Shown here in pieces: positions 1 to 6,208 of a stretch of DNA of 6,229 bases. Source of the DNA: an uncultured bacterium (lineage in GTDB: Bacteria; Actinomycetota; Coriobacteriia; Coriobacteriales; Coriobacteriaceae); assembly GCA_905215275.1 (NCBI GenBank), contig CAJMPE010000119.1:1-6229 (forward strand), in the 5' to 3' direction. The stretch's first letter is position 1. Each line of letters starts with the position of its first letter. Below the pieces are notes generated by a model. That model ran no database searches. It saw only the letters and a program-made list of their open reading frames with translations, and was not told the DNA's origin. The position numbers and the translations under genes were made by a program.

Positions 1-247
1 CAGGCGTGCGGAAGAACTCGGGCATATCGGCGGTATCCACGCTCAGCATGTGGTTGGGCAGAACATCCTTGGTGTAGTCGAACCAGAATCTGCTCATCTG
101 GGTCAGCACCTTGCCCTTGTTGGTCACTTTATTTTTCAGGATCACATCAAATGCAGAGATACGATCGGTGGCAACCATAATGAGGCTGTCGCCATTGTCA
201 TAGATCTCGCGGACTTTGCCTTCCTTGATGGGCTTGAATTCAGTCAT
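1..247 (-). CDS. purC: Phosphoribosylaminoimidazole-succinocarboxamide synthase (SAICAR synthetase), N-terminal part
   Basis: The gene runs leftwards and is cut by the window edge, so only the first 82 residues are visible. PurC is a cytosolic enzyme of de novo purine synthesis. It joins CAIR and L-aspartate, using ATP, to make SAICAR. The visible protein starts MTEFKPIKEGKVREIYD and contains MVATDRISAFDV and KGKVLTQMSRFWF, the conserved nucleotide-binding N-terminal strands and loop of the family. The family is usually about 235-300 residues, so roughly a third is seen. The ATG at 247-245 is preceded by GGAG (plus-strand CTCC at 256-259) with an 8-nt spacer, which supports this start. The gene diverges from the GH1 gene across about 310 bp. 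Codon use resembles the first third of the GH1 gene more than the rest of the window. The family call is secure. The host lineage (Clostridia-like) is an inference. Confidence 0.93.
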   Translation of the reverse strand, partial: MTEFKPIKEGKVREIYDNGDSLIMVATDRISAFDVILKNKVTNKGKVLTQMSRFWFDYTKDVLPNHMLSVDTADMPEFFRTP

Positions 248-353
248 AGCAAACACTCCATTTTTCCTGATAGCTCTTTCATCAACGTCCTCGCCCGCTC
301 CGGCATTGCAAAGCAACGAAGGGCAGGGTGAGCCGTTTTCCGTTTACCTATTC

Positions 354-382
354 AGTCTATCACACTTACTGTCCGTTTGGAA
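354..382 (-). promoter_or_regulatory. Candidate leftward promoter for purC
   Basis: Read on the minus strand there is an extended -10 element, TGATAGACT (plus-strand 354-362), with TTCCAA (plus-strand 377-382) 17 nt upstream as a poor -35 box (3 of 6 matches to TTGACA). Transcription would start near 347 and give a purC leader of about 100 nt. The TG extension partly makes up for the weak -35. This is a pattern match only. Confidence 0.35.
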
Positions 383-396
383 GAAACAGATTCCAA
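377..396. repeat. Short inverted repeat TTGGAA-N8-TTCCAA
   Basis: Two perfect 6-base arms, TTGGAA (377-382) and TTCCAA (391-396), are separated by 8 bases. The left arm coincides with the weak -35 of the candidate purC promoter, where a dimeric repressor could act. The spacing fits a transcription-factor half-site arrangement, but arms this short can occur by chance. No known regulator consensus is recognised. Confidence 0.3.
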
Positions 397-491
397 GGAA
401 AATCGCTCGCAATTTTCGATTTCTTCGTGAAAAGTGTCAAAAATCAGCAACATTTTTCGTCGAATTGACGGCTAAAGTCGTACTTTCCCGG

Positions 492-519
492 TTGACAGCG
501 GCTCAGAACATGGTATCAT
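492..519 (+). promoter_or_regulatory. Sigma-70-type promoter for the GH1 gene
   Basis: A perfect -35 TTGACA (492-497) is followed after 16 nt by TATCAT (514-519), a 5-of-6 match to TATAAT. A TG dinucleotide at 511-512 makes it an extended -10. Transcription should start near 526, giving a leader of about 33 nt with the ribosome binding site at 545-550. This is the strongest promoter visible in the window and faces directly into the glycosidase gene. No convincing catabolite-repression (cre) site overlaps it. Confidence 0.75.
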
Positions 520-544
520 TGAATCATCAGAATTCAACTGCATC

Positions 545-550
545 AGGAGG
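545..550 (+). promoter_or_regulatory. Ribosome binding site of the GH1 gene
   Basis: A perfect AGGAGG lies 8 nt before the ATG at 559 and fixes that start. Confidence 0.85.
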
Positions 551-558
551 TAAGACCT

Positions 559-1992
559 ATGGGCAAATTCCCGAAAGACTTTTTGTGGGGCGGTGCCACT
601 GCCGCCAACCAGTGCGAGGGCGCTTACAACGAGGGCGGGCGCGGCCTGTCCAGTGTGGACGTGGTGCCCTTTGGCCCCGACCGTTTCCCCGTGGCGCTGG
701 GCCAGCTGAAGATGCTGGACTGCGATGCCGAGCACTTCTACCCCTCCCACGAAGCCATTGATATGTACCACCACTTCAAGGAGGACATCAAGCTCTTTGC
801 CGAGATGGGCTTCCGCTGCTACCGCATGTCCATTGCCTGGACCCGCATCCTGCCCAACGGCGATGACGCGCAGCCCAACGAAGAGGGCCTGCGCTTCTAT
901 GAGGAGCTCTTTGATGAGTGCCACAAGTACGGCATTGAGCCGCTGGTGACCCTGTGCCACTTTGATACCCCCATTGCCCTGATCAAAAAGTACGGCGGCT
1001 GGAAAGACCGCCGCATGGTGGACGCCTATGTCCACTACTGCGAGGTGCTGTTCGACCGCTTCAAGGGCAAGGTGAAGTACTGGCTCACCTTCAACGAGAT
1101 CAATATGATCTTGCACCTGCCGTTTATGGGTGCCGGACTGGTCTTTGAGGAGGGCGAGAACAAGGAGGCCGTCGAGTACCTGGCCGCCCACAACGAGCTC
1201 GTCGCCAGCGCTTGGGCAACCAAGATCGCTCACGAGATCGATCCTGAGGTCAAGATCGGCTGCATGCTCGCCGCAGGTAGCTACTACCCTTACAGCTGCC
1301 GTCCAGGCGACGTGCGCCAGGCGCAGCTCGACAACCAGGACAACTACTTCTTCGTCGACGTCCAGAGCCGTGGCTACTACCCGGCCTATGCCGTCAAGAA
1401 GCTCGAGCGTCTGGGCATCGATGTGGGCATGACCGACGAGGACCGCGAGATCCTGGCCGCCAACACCGTCGACTTCATCAGCTTTAGCTACTACAGCACC
1501 CGCTGCTCCGCCGGTGCCGATAACCCCGATGTCGAGCGCACCCAGGGTAACGCCTTCGCCGGCGCTAAGAATCCCTACCTGCAGGAGAGCCAGTGGGGCT
1601 GGGCCATCGATCCGCTGGGCTTCCGTATTACGCTCAACGACCTGTACGACCGTTATCAGAAGCCGCTGTTTGTGGTCGAGAACGGTCTGGGCGCCAAGGA
1701 TGTTGTCGAGGAGGATGGCTCCATCAACGACGACTACCGTATCGACTACCTGCGCCAGCACATCGCCGCGATGCGCGACGCGGTGACCGAGGACGGCGTT
1801 GACCTGCTGGGTTACACCACCTGGGGCCCAATCGACCTGGTGTCTGCCGGCACGGGCGAGATGTCCAAGCGCTACGGCTTTATCTACGTCGACCGCGACG
1901 ATGCGGGCAACGGTACCCTCAAGCGTTCCAAGAAGAAGAGCTTCGACTGGTACAAGCATGTCATTGAAACGAATGGTGAGGACCTATCCTAA
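559..1992 (+). CDS. 6-phospho-beta-glucosidase, glycoside hydrolase family 1
   Basis: This is a complete 477-residue GH1 enzyme, the usual size for the family (about 450-490). GH1 phospho-glucosidases are cytosolic retaining hydrolases that split 6-phospho-beta-glucosides, such as phosphorylated cellobiose or aryl-glucosides, after PTS uptake. The acid/base Glu is E180 in TFNE and the nucleophile is E374 in VVENG. Sugar-contacting residues Q18, H134, N179 and W422 are present. The 6-phospho group is read by S429, K437 and Y439 in VSAGTGEMSKRYGF, which separates this branch from plain beta-glucosidases. There is no signal peptide. The ATG is chosen because of a perfect AGGAGG 8 nt upstream and the GH1-typical FPKDFLWGGATAANQ start. 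No PTS permease or antiterminator gene is adjacent. Synonymous codon use changes near residues 190-195: valine is GTG in 8 of 9 cases before and 5 of 20 after. The gene may therefore be a mosaic or an assembly join. Names such as bglA, ascB and celF are used for this family, and I do not assign one. Confidence 0.92.
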   Translation: MGKFPKDFLWGGATAANQCEGAYNEGGRGLSSVDVVPFGPDRFPVALGQLKMLDCDAEHFYPSHEAIDMYHHFKEDIKLFAEMGFRCYRMSIAWTRILPNGDDAQPNEEGLRFYEELFDECHKYGIEPLVTLCHFDTPIALIKKYGGWKDRRMVDAYVHYCEVLFDRFKGKVKYWLTFNEINMILHLPFMGAGLVFEEGENKEAVEYLAAHNELVASAWATKIAHEIDPEVKIGCMLAAGSYYPYSCRPGDVRQAQLDNQDNYFFVDVQSRGYYPAYAVKKLERLGIDVGMTDEDREILAANTVDFISFSYYSTRCSAGADNPDVERTQGNAFAGAKNPYLQESQWGWAIDPLGFRITLNDLYDRYQKPLFVVENGLGAKDVVEEDGSINDDYRIDYLRQHIAAMRDAVTEDGVDLLGYTTWGPIDLVSAGTGEMSKRYGFIYVDRDDAGNGTLKRSKKKSFDWYKHVIETNGEDLS

Positions 1993-2027
1993 GGAAGCTG
2001 AGACACTCAACTTCATAGCCTCCTAAC

Positions 2028-2112
2028 CAAGGCGCCCGGCGAGCAGGTAATGCTCGCCGGGCGCGGGCGGATATCGGGAAGTGCCAGACGGGGGAGGCTG
2101 CCGGGCGCCTTG
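2028..2112 (+). repeat. 13-bp inverted repeat overlapping the terminator-like hairpin
   Basis: CAAGGCGCCCGGC (2028-2040) is exactly complementary to GCCGGGCGCCTTG (2100-2112). The left arm is also most of the left arm of the 14-bp hairpin at 2032-2064, so the two pairings exclude each other. The right arm lies inside the smaller hairpin at 2085-2119. The three segments therefore have an attenuator-like topology. The repeat is seen directly in the sequence. A regulatory role is inference. Confidence 0.55.
2032..2064 (+). terminator. Strong 14-bp hairpin after the GH1 gene
   Basis: GCGCCCGGCGAGCA (2032-2045) and TGCTCGCCGGGCGC (2051-2064) pair perfectly over 14 bp with a GGTAA loop, starting 40 nt after the glycosidase stop codon. 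There is no T-tract after the stem on either strand, so it is not a classical rho-independent terminator. GC-rich actinobacteria often use stems without a U-tract. It could equally be a 3'-end stabilising structure or part of a switch with the repeat at 2100-2112. Confidence 0.55.
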
Positions 2113-2126
2113 CCGTCTGCGGATTT
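2085..2126 (+). terminator. Possible weaker terminator hairpin
   Basis: CAGACGG (2085-2091) pairs with CCGTCTG (2113-2119), and inside it AGGC (2095-2098) pairs with GCCT (2107-2110). The compound stem is followed by CGGATTTT ending at 2126, a short T-run. It could act as an intrinsic terminator, or as the terminator arm of an attenuator, but the T-run is short and the stem has an internal loop. Confidence 0.3.
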
Positions 2127-2163
2127 TGGGACATGCGGCCCGCTTTTTCGACCCATCTGTCGG

Positions 2164-2169
2164 TACACT
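2164..2169 (+). promoter_or_regulatory. Candidate -10 box (TACACT) for the signalling operon
   Basis: TACACT matches the TANNNT pattern of sigma-70 -10 elements, and predicted initiation is around 2176. No good -35 box lies 16-18 nt upstream. An in-frame ATG at 2179 would be almost leaderless if this is the promoter, which is common in actinobacteria. The ATG at 2263 would have a leader of about 87 nt. Confidence 0.35.
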
Positions 2170-2262
2170 AAAAGCACTATGGGTACCCGCGAGCGACATA
2201 TCGGCCACGCGGCCGCCCGGACCGCGCCGGTTGCGGATCCCAGGGGTGGCAGGCTCTTCGCC

Positions 2263-4062
2263 ATGCCGCGATTCCTTGTTGGCATAACACATCAGGTGTA
2301 CCGTCATCGCGTCTTTGCTATCGCCGGCGCCATCACCGCGCTGTTCCTCATGCTTTTGGCGGTCTTGCCGGCGCTGTTTGCCTTCGACCCCAAACTTTCT
2401 AACGCCGTGCCCGCCTATAGCAAGGTGTCCGAAGAGGTCGTGGATGCGCTCGCCCATTCGAGCTCTCTCCCGCTGCTTGTCGCCGCAATTGTATTTTCGA
2501 TCTGGGGCGTATCGGTCTATCTGCGCTGTTTGGACTATGTGTTGCGTCGCCGCCTTGTGGCCATCGCCACCATCTGCGCCCTGTGGATGATCGAAGTCAT
2601 TCTCAAGTACAAGTCGTTCACGCCGTTCTATGCCACCGTGCTGTGGTACCTGTACTACGTGCCCATGACGCTCATTCCGCTGCTCTACCAGCTCTGCGGC
2701 CTGCGCCTTGCGGGCCTGGAGCAACACCGCCTGGGGCGCCGCTACTGCGCTGCGCTGCGGATTGCGGCCATCCTGCTTATCGGATTTGTGCTCACCAACG
2801 ATTTTCATCAGCAGGTCTTCCGCTTTGACCGTACAAGCGACACCTGGAGTAACGATTACACGTACGGCTGGGGTTATTTTGTCGTTCTCGTGTGGACGGT
2901 CTTCGACTTCGTGGCCTTTTTTATCCTGGTTGGTCGGTCCTCGTCCTTTCGCATCCAGCGTTTCTCGGGCACGGCGGCGCTCGTACTGCTGGGTGGCGCA
3001 TTCTTTGCCGTCTCGTATGCGTTGCGCGTGCCCTGGGCATGGAGGCTCAACTTTTCGCTCGTCTATTGCGTCCTGTGCGTGGTGGCGATGGAAATCTGTC
3101 TCGATTGCGGTGTCATTCCGTCGTATCACGACATCGCCGGCATCTTCGACACCTTGCCGCTCGACCTCAAAGTCCTAACGCGCGACCTGCAGGAGGTCTA
3201 TGCCACGCCGGTGTCAAAGCCAATGCCGGTAGGCGTGCGCGAGGAGTTGCGGACCCAGGAGCACGGCCGCGCCCATGCCTTTGCCGTGGCGTCCGATCCC
3301 AATGTGATGTACCGTGCCTTTCCGCTGCTGGGTGGATCGGCGCTGCTTGCCCAAGACGTGTCGGAGCTCAACGAGCTTAACCGTGAACTGGCACATCGTC
3401 GAATGGAGCTGCAGCGTCAAAACGAGCTGCTCGCCGCCGACTACGACCTTAAGGCGCATTTGGCAGATCAAGAGGCCGAGACCTTGCTGGTCCAAGACGT
3501 GGACCAGGCGCTTGCCCGCGCGCTCGAAGAGATGTACGACCTGCTGGGCTCGTTGCCACCGTTGACCGACGAAGCGTCTTCGCACGAGCGTTACCGCATG
3601 CTGCAGCGCGCCAAGATGCTCGTCGCCTATTGCAAGCGCAAGGGGTCGCTCACGTTGGCACAGCACGGGGAGAGCGGTTTTGATCGCGACCGCATTCAGC
3701 TCATCGCCAACGAGCTCGCAAGCGACCTGCGCACCATCGATATCGATTGCGCCTCGATTATCGCCATACGGCGCCCGTTGCACGCCAGTACGGTAAGCGC
3801 CCTGTACGACTGCGTGTATGACTTTGCGTTTTTTGCCTACACCACCGACCATCCGGCGCTTATGTATCACTTGGGCGACCATGACCGATGCAGTGTCGAG
3901 CTGCGCGCCACGCTTTTTTCCAACGATGATGAAGATCTTTCGCAGACGCTCGCTGCGCAAGAGCTCGAAAGCGCTCTGCAAGGGCGCAACGTGGCATACC
4001 GCCTTGAGGGCGAGCCCGGCCAGCTGCACATGATTGTCTTGATGCCGAGGGCGGGTGAGTGA
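2263..4062 (+). CDS. Multi-TM sensor protein resembling 7TM-type histidine kinases, probable pseudokinase
   Basis: From the ATG at 2263 this is a 599-residue integral membrane protein. About eight hydrophobic segments are visible (near 17-41, 69-89, 97-114, 123-145, 164-178, 203-222, 236-253 and 262-279). The LTNDFHQQVFRF stretch (177-188) and the following YGWGYF (201-206) resemble the N-terminal 7TM region of HisKA_7TM-type kinases. A PAS-like region follows (about 285-365), then a coiled coil (366-400), then a dimerisation-like helix. There VQDVDQAL has Q411 where an HD phospho-acceptor would stand. The C-terminal third (480-595) resembles a HATPase fold. The N-box Glu/Asn positions appear to be Asp516/Asp520, and no glycine-rich ATP-lid motif is visible. 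Catalysis is therefore unlikely, and a sensing or scaffolding role beside the next gene's kinase is inferred. The start is uncertain. 2263 has a weak GGCAGG 9 nt upstream and puts TM1 near the N-terminus, 2179 (627 aa) is a leaderless alternative, and 2050 lies in a hairpin loop. The stop overlaps the next gene's start. Confidence 0.72.
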   Translation: MPRFLVGITHQVYRHRVFAIAGAITALFLMLLAVLPALFAFDPKLSNAVPAYSKVSEEVVDALAHSSSLPLLVAAIVFSIWGVSVYLRCLDYVLRRRLVAIATICALWMIEVILKYKSFTPFYATVLWYLYYVPMTLIPLLYQLCGLRLAGLEQHRLGRRYCAALRIAAILLIGFVLTNDFHQQVFRFDRTSDTWSNDYTYGWGYFVVLVWTVFDFVAFFILVGRSSSFRIQRFSGTAALVLLGGAFFAVSYALRVPWAWRLNFSLVYCVLCVVAMEICLDCGVIPSYHDIAGIFDTLPLDLKVLTRDLQEVYATPVSKPMPVGVREELRTQEHGRAHAFAVASDPNVMYRAFPLLGGSALLAQDVSELNELNRELAHRRMELQRQNELLAADYDLKAHLADQEAETLLVQDVDQALARALEEMYDLLGSLPPLTDEASSHERYRMLQRAKMLVAYCKRKGSLTLAQHGESGFDRDRIQLIANELASDLRTIDIDCASIIAIRRPLHASTVSALYDCVYDFAFFAYTTDHPALMYHLGDHDRCSVELRATLFSNDDEDLSQTLAAQELESALQGRNVAYRLEGEPGQLHMIVLMPRAGE

Positions 4063-5558
4063 CGATGCAGATTTCGCTCGTTCTTCCCCAAATCGTTGCG
4101 CTCGATGTTGTCTTTGCCCTGGCTGCGTGCCTGCAGACGATCCACGTCCCGCTCATCGCATCGCGCCGCTCGCCCTATAACCGTAAGGTGATTTGCGCCT
4201 ACGAGGCGAGCCTTGTGCTTCACCTGGTGGTTTCGGCGCTCATCTTATTCGCGTCGTCTGGCTCGTATCTGGTGGCGCCGCTTGACGTTTGCGCCAGGGC
4301 AATGGGCGGAGCGTTGTGGCTCAATGCCGCAATCTTTGCCTATGGCGTGGTACTTATGGTGCACTATCGTCGCCTCGTCATGCTGGCCGAACTGTTGCTT
4401 GTTGTCGCCGTTACACCACCGGTGGTTTTTGCCATGGGCTCGGCGTGGACCGTTGTCCTTATCACGGAGGGGGCGTTCTTCCTGTTCCGCTCCATCGCGG
4501 CGCTCTTGATGGACGTCCGTAACCGCCAGGAGGATATCACCATGTTCTCGACGATCGAGACCATCAACGTGATTCCCGTGGGCATCCTGTATCTAGACCC
4601 GAGGGGCCGTCCGCTGCTCATGAACCGCTGCATGCGCAAAAACCTCGTAGAGCTCCATATGCCCACCGATCTGGGCGACATGAGCAGCACGTGGAACGAC
4701 CTGCGCAAACTTAGCATGCAAATGCCCGAAAGCAGCACTAATCGCGCCCATATCGACCTTGATCGCTTTAGTAGGGATCGCGCCGTGGTCGAGATCTCTC
4801 CTTCCGAGATTCGTCTGTTCGTGCGTGACTCCGTTACGGTCTCGGGCCGTCCGTTCGAGCGCGTCGTCGGCCTGGACGTGACGGAATACGCACACGCCTA
4901 CGACCGCCTGGCGCAAGCCAACCACCTGCTTGAGCTTGCGGGCCAAGAGCTCCAGGCCCAGATCGAAGAAGTTAAAAAGGTTGCCGACAATGCGGCCTAC
5001 CTACGTATGCGTGCCCGCGTGCACGACGTGATCGGGCAGCGCCTGTCCATTCTCCATCGCTATTTGGAGGAGGGACGTCTGGACGATGAGTCGCTCGAGC
5101 AGATTGACCCGTTGCTGCGCTCAATCGCCGCCGATTTGCGCAGTGGCGGTGCCAGCGAGCCTGCAGAGCAGCTGGGTGATATCGTCCATGCTTTTGGCCT
5201 GGTGAGTGTGCAGATCGATGTTGAGGGTGCGCTGCCCGAGGACGCGCGTGTCGCCGCCGCATTTTTGCAGATTATCCGCGAGGCCTCGACCAATGCCACC
5301 AAGCATGCGCAGGCGCATCGGGTCCACGTGCGTCTGTGGCAGGAGGGGACGGATGCTGGCGCCGTCGCGCGCATGACGATTTCTAACGACGGGTCCCCGG
5401 CCCCCGTATCGTATCGCGAGGGAACGGGTATCCCTGGTATGAGGCATGTCGCGCAAGATTTGGGCGGTGGTCTGGAAGTCCATGCCGCCCCGCCCTTTAC
5501 GCTTACGGTATCCATCCCGCTTACGCCCAACGCTGCTGTTCGGAGGAGAAGCTCATGA
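4059..5558 (+). CDS. Membrane sensor histidine kinase (HisKA_3/HATPase_c, NarL-partner type)
   Basis: This is a 499-residue inner-membrane kinase expected to autophosphorylate and pass phosphate to the regulator encoded next. Five hydrophobic segments (about 5-30, 45-66, 81-103, 106-126 and 129-149) are followed by a PAS-like domain (165-275, with VIPVGILYLDPRG), a coiled coil (278-312) and a HisKA_3 helix with the phospho-acceptor H322 in RVHDVIGQ. The ATPase domain (395-488) has an N-box with E408 and N412 in REASTNATKHA, a G1 motif with N443-D444-G445, and a G2 motif GTGIPGM (455-461). All key residues are intact, unlike the upstream partner. The GTG at 4059 overlaps the previous stop (GTGA) and has GAGGG 7 nt upstream. 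An ATG at 4065 is a near-equal alternative. The stimulus is unknown. The closely spaced TM segments leave little extracellular sensor, so it probably senses within the membrane, in the PAS domain or through the upstream protein. Confidence 0.9.
   Translation: MTMQISLVLPQIVALDVVFALAACLQTIHVPLIASRRSPYNRKVICAYEASLVLHLVVSALILFASSGSYLVAPLDVCARAMGGALWLNAAIFAYGVVLMVHYRRLVMLAELLLVVAVTPPVVFAMGSAWTVVLITEGAFFLFRSIAALLMDVRNRQEDITMFSTIETINVIPVGILYLDPRGRPLLMNRCMRKNLVELHMPTDLGDMSSTWNDLRKLSMQMPESSTNRAHIDLDRFSRDRAVVEISPSEIRLFVRDSVTVSGRPFERVVGLDVTEYAHAYDRLAQANHLLELAGQELQAQIEEVKKVADNAAYLRMRARVHDVIGQRLSILHRYLEEGRLDDESLEQIDPLLRSIAADLRSGGASEPAEQLGDIVHAFGLVSVQIDVEGALPEDARVAAAFLQIIREASTNATKHAQAHRVHVRLWQEGTDAGAVARMTISNDGSPAPVSYREGTGIPGMRHVAQDLGGGLEVHAAPPFTLTVSIPLTPNAAVRRRSS
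5542..5546 (+). promoter_or_regulatory. Ribosome binding site of the response regulator gene
   Basis: GGAGG lies inside the end of the kinase gene, 8 nt before the ATG at 5555. It shows that the regulator can be translated from its own site as well as by coupling through the ATGA overlap. Confidence 0.75.
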
Positions 5559-6175
5559 TCCGCGTGTTAATCGTCGAAGACCAGGCCATCCTGCGCGAGA
5601 GCCTGGCGCGCTCCGTTGGCGACCAGCCCGATATGACCGTTGTTTCCGCCATCGCCGATGCCTCCGAGGCCTTGGGTGTCGCGCTCAAGGAGCGTCCGGA
5701 CATGATACTGATGGACGTATGCACCGAGCATGATTCCAACGGCATCGTGGCGGCGGCGCGCATCAAGGAGCAGCTGCCCGGGTGTCGCATCATTATCATG
5801 ACCGGCATGCCCGAGATCACCTTTGTCGATCAGGCTCGCGAGGCGGGCGTCGATAGCTTTGTGTACAAGAATGTCGGTATCGACGAGCTGTTCGCCGTGA
5901 TGCGCTCCACGCTGGCGGGCTATTGCACGTTTCCCAAGCCGCCCGAAAGCATTTTTTCGGGTACGGCGGCACTCGACGATGTCGAGCTGTCGATCTTGCG
6001 CCTTGCCTGCGAGGGCAAAAGCCGTCGCGAGATCGCGGCCGAGCTGTTTATGAGTGAGGGCACCATCAAGCGTCGCATCTCGGAGATCCTGAGCAAGACC
6101 GGCTACGACAACATCATGCGCCTGGCCGTGCACGCGGTGACCGAGGGCAGCATCGTTCCCAACATGGAGCGCTAG
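5555..6175 (+). CDS. Response regulator, receiver plus LuxR-type HTH (NarL/FixJ family)
   Basis: This is a 206-residue cytosolic transcription factor, the standard length for NarL-type regulators. The receiver domain (1-120) has the acidic pair E8-D9, the phospho-acceptor D54 in LMDVCT, the switch residue T83 and K105 in VYKN, so phosphorylation should work normally. The GerE/LuxR helix-turn-helix occupies about 138-195 and reads EIAAELFMSEGTIKRRISEI around the recognition helix. The ATG overlaps the kinase stop by 4 nt (ATGA), which makes this the obvious partner of that kinase. Genes it controls cannot be seen. By family habit it may control its own operon or nearby transport genes, but no repeated binding site was found here. 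The TAG stop sits in the middle of a 14-nt palindrome. Family and pairing are secure, and the biological role is unknown. Confidence 0.95.
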   Translation: MIRVLIVEDQAILRESLARSVGDQPDMTVVSAIADASEALGVALKERPDMILMDVCTEHDSNGIVAAARIKEQLPGCRIIIMTGMPEITFVDQAREAGVDSFVYKNVGIDELFAVMRSTLAGYCTFPKPPESIFSGTAALDDVELSILRLACEGKSRREIAAELFMSEGTIKRRISEILSKTGYDNIMRLAVHAVTEGSIVPNMER

Positions 6176-6180
6176 CGCTC
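6167..6180. repeat. 14-nt perfect palindrome across the regulator stop codon
   Basis: GAGCGCTAGCGCTC is its own reverse complement and contains the TAG stop at 6173-6175. With no loop bases it would be a poor RNA hairpin, so a DNA-binding site or chance are both possible. Confidence 0.35.
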
Positions 6181-6208
6181 GTTATACATCGGCATAAAAA
6201 CGGCGGGG

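Larger units (their letters stand above)
248..558. other. Divergent intergenic region between purC and the GH1 gene
   Basis: This 311-base stretch carries no credible gene. It is clearly AT-richer than the coding DNA on either side, especially from 340 to 540. It holds ribosome binding sites for both flanking genes, a strong rightward promoter near 492-519, a weaker leftward promoter candidate near 354-382, and a short inverted repeat at 377-396. A small GTC-N5-GAC dyad lies around 459-469, upstream of the rightward promoter, but is too short to call an operator. I saw no purine riboswitch core on the minus strand in the roughly 100-nt purC leader. One plus-strand frame is open through this region into the GH1 gene in the wrong frame, and I do not regard it as coding. 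Confidence 0.7.

Noticed and set aside
428..446. TGAAAAGTGTCA as a catabolite-repression (cre) site upstream of the GH1 promoter
   Set aside because: It lacks the central CG and the correct 14-base symmetry of the CcpA consensus.
216..761. Plus-strand open frame of 181 codons spanning the purC start, the intergenic region and the GH1 start
   Set aside because: It runs antisense to purC, through AT-rich promoter DNA and into GH1 in the wrong frame. It has no ribosome binding site and no domain.
472..1959. Minus-strand open frame of 495 codons covering nearly the whole GH1 gene
   Set aside because: It is a shadow created by GC-rich codon bias. Its translation is a low-complexity Val/Ala/Leu-rich chain with no recognisable domain, while the plus strand encodes a complete GH1 enzyme with catalytic residues.
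2050..2262. Earliest in-frame ATG (2050) as the start of the 7TM gene
   Set aside because: This ATG lies at the loop/stem edge of the 14-bp hairpin with no usable ribosome binding site, and the extra N-terminus is Arg/Gly/Pro-rich with no resemblance to a protein domain.
2023..3129. Long minus-strand frame opposite the 7TM gene
   Set aside because: Its translation is rich in His, Arg, Gln and Gly with no fold signature. The opposite strand encodes clear membrane helices, so this is an antisense shadow.
3214..4029. Minus-strand frame of 271 codons opposite the C-terminal half of the 7TM protein gene
   Set aside because: It shows no domain features and lies opposite a convincing coiled-coil and kinase-like C-terminus in an operon.
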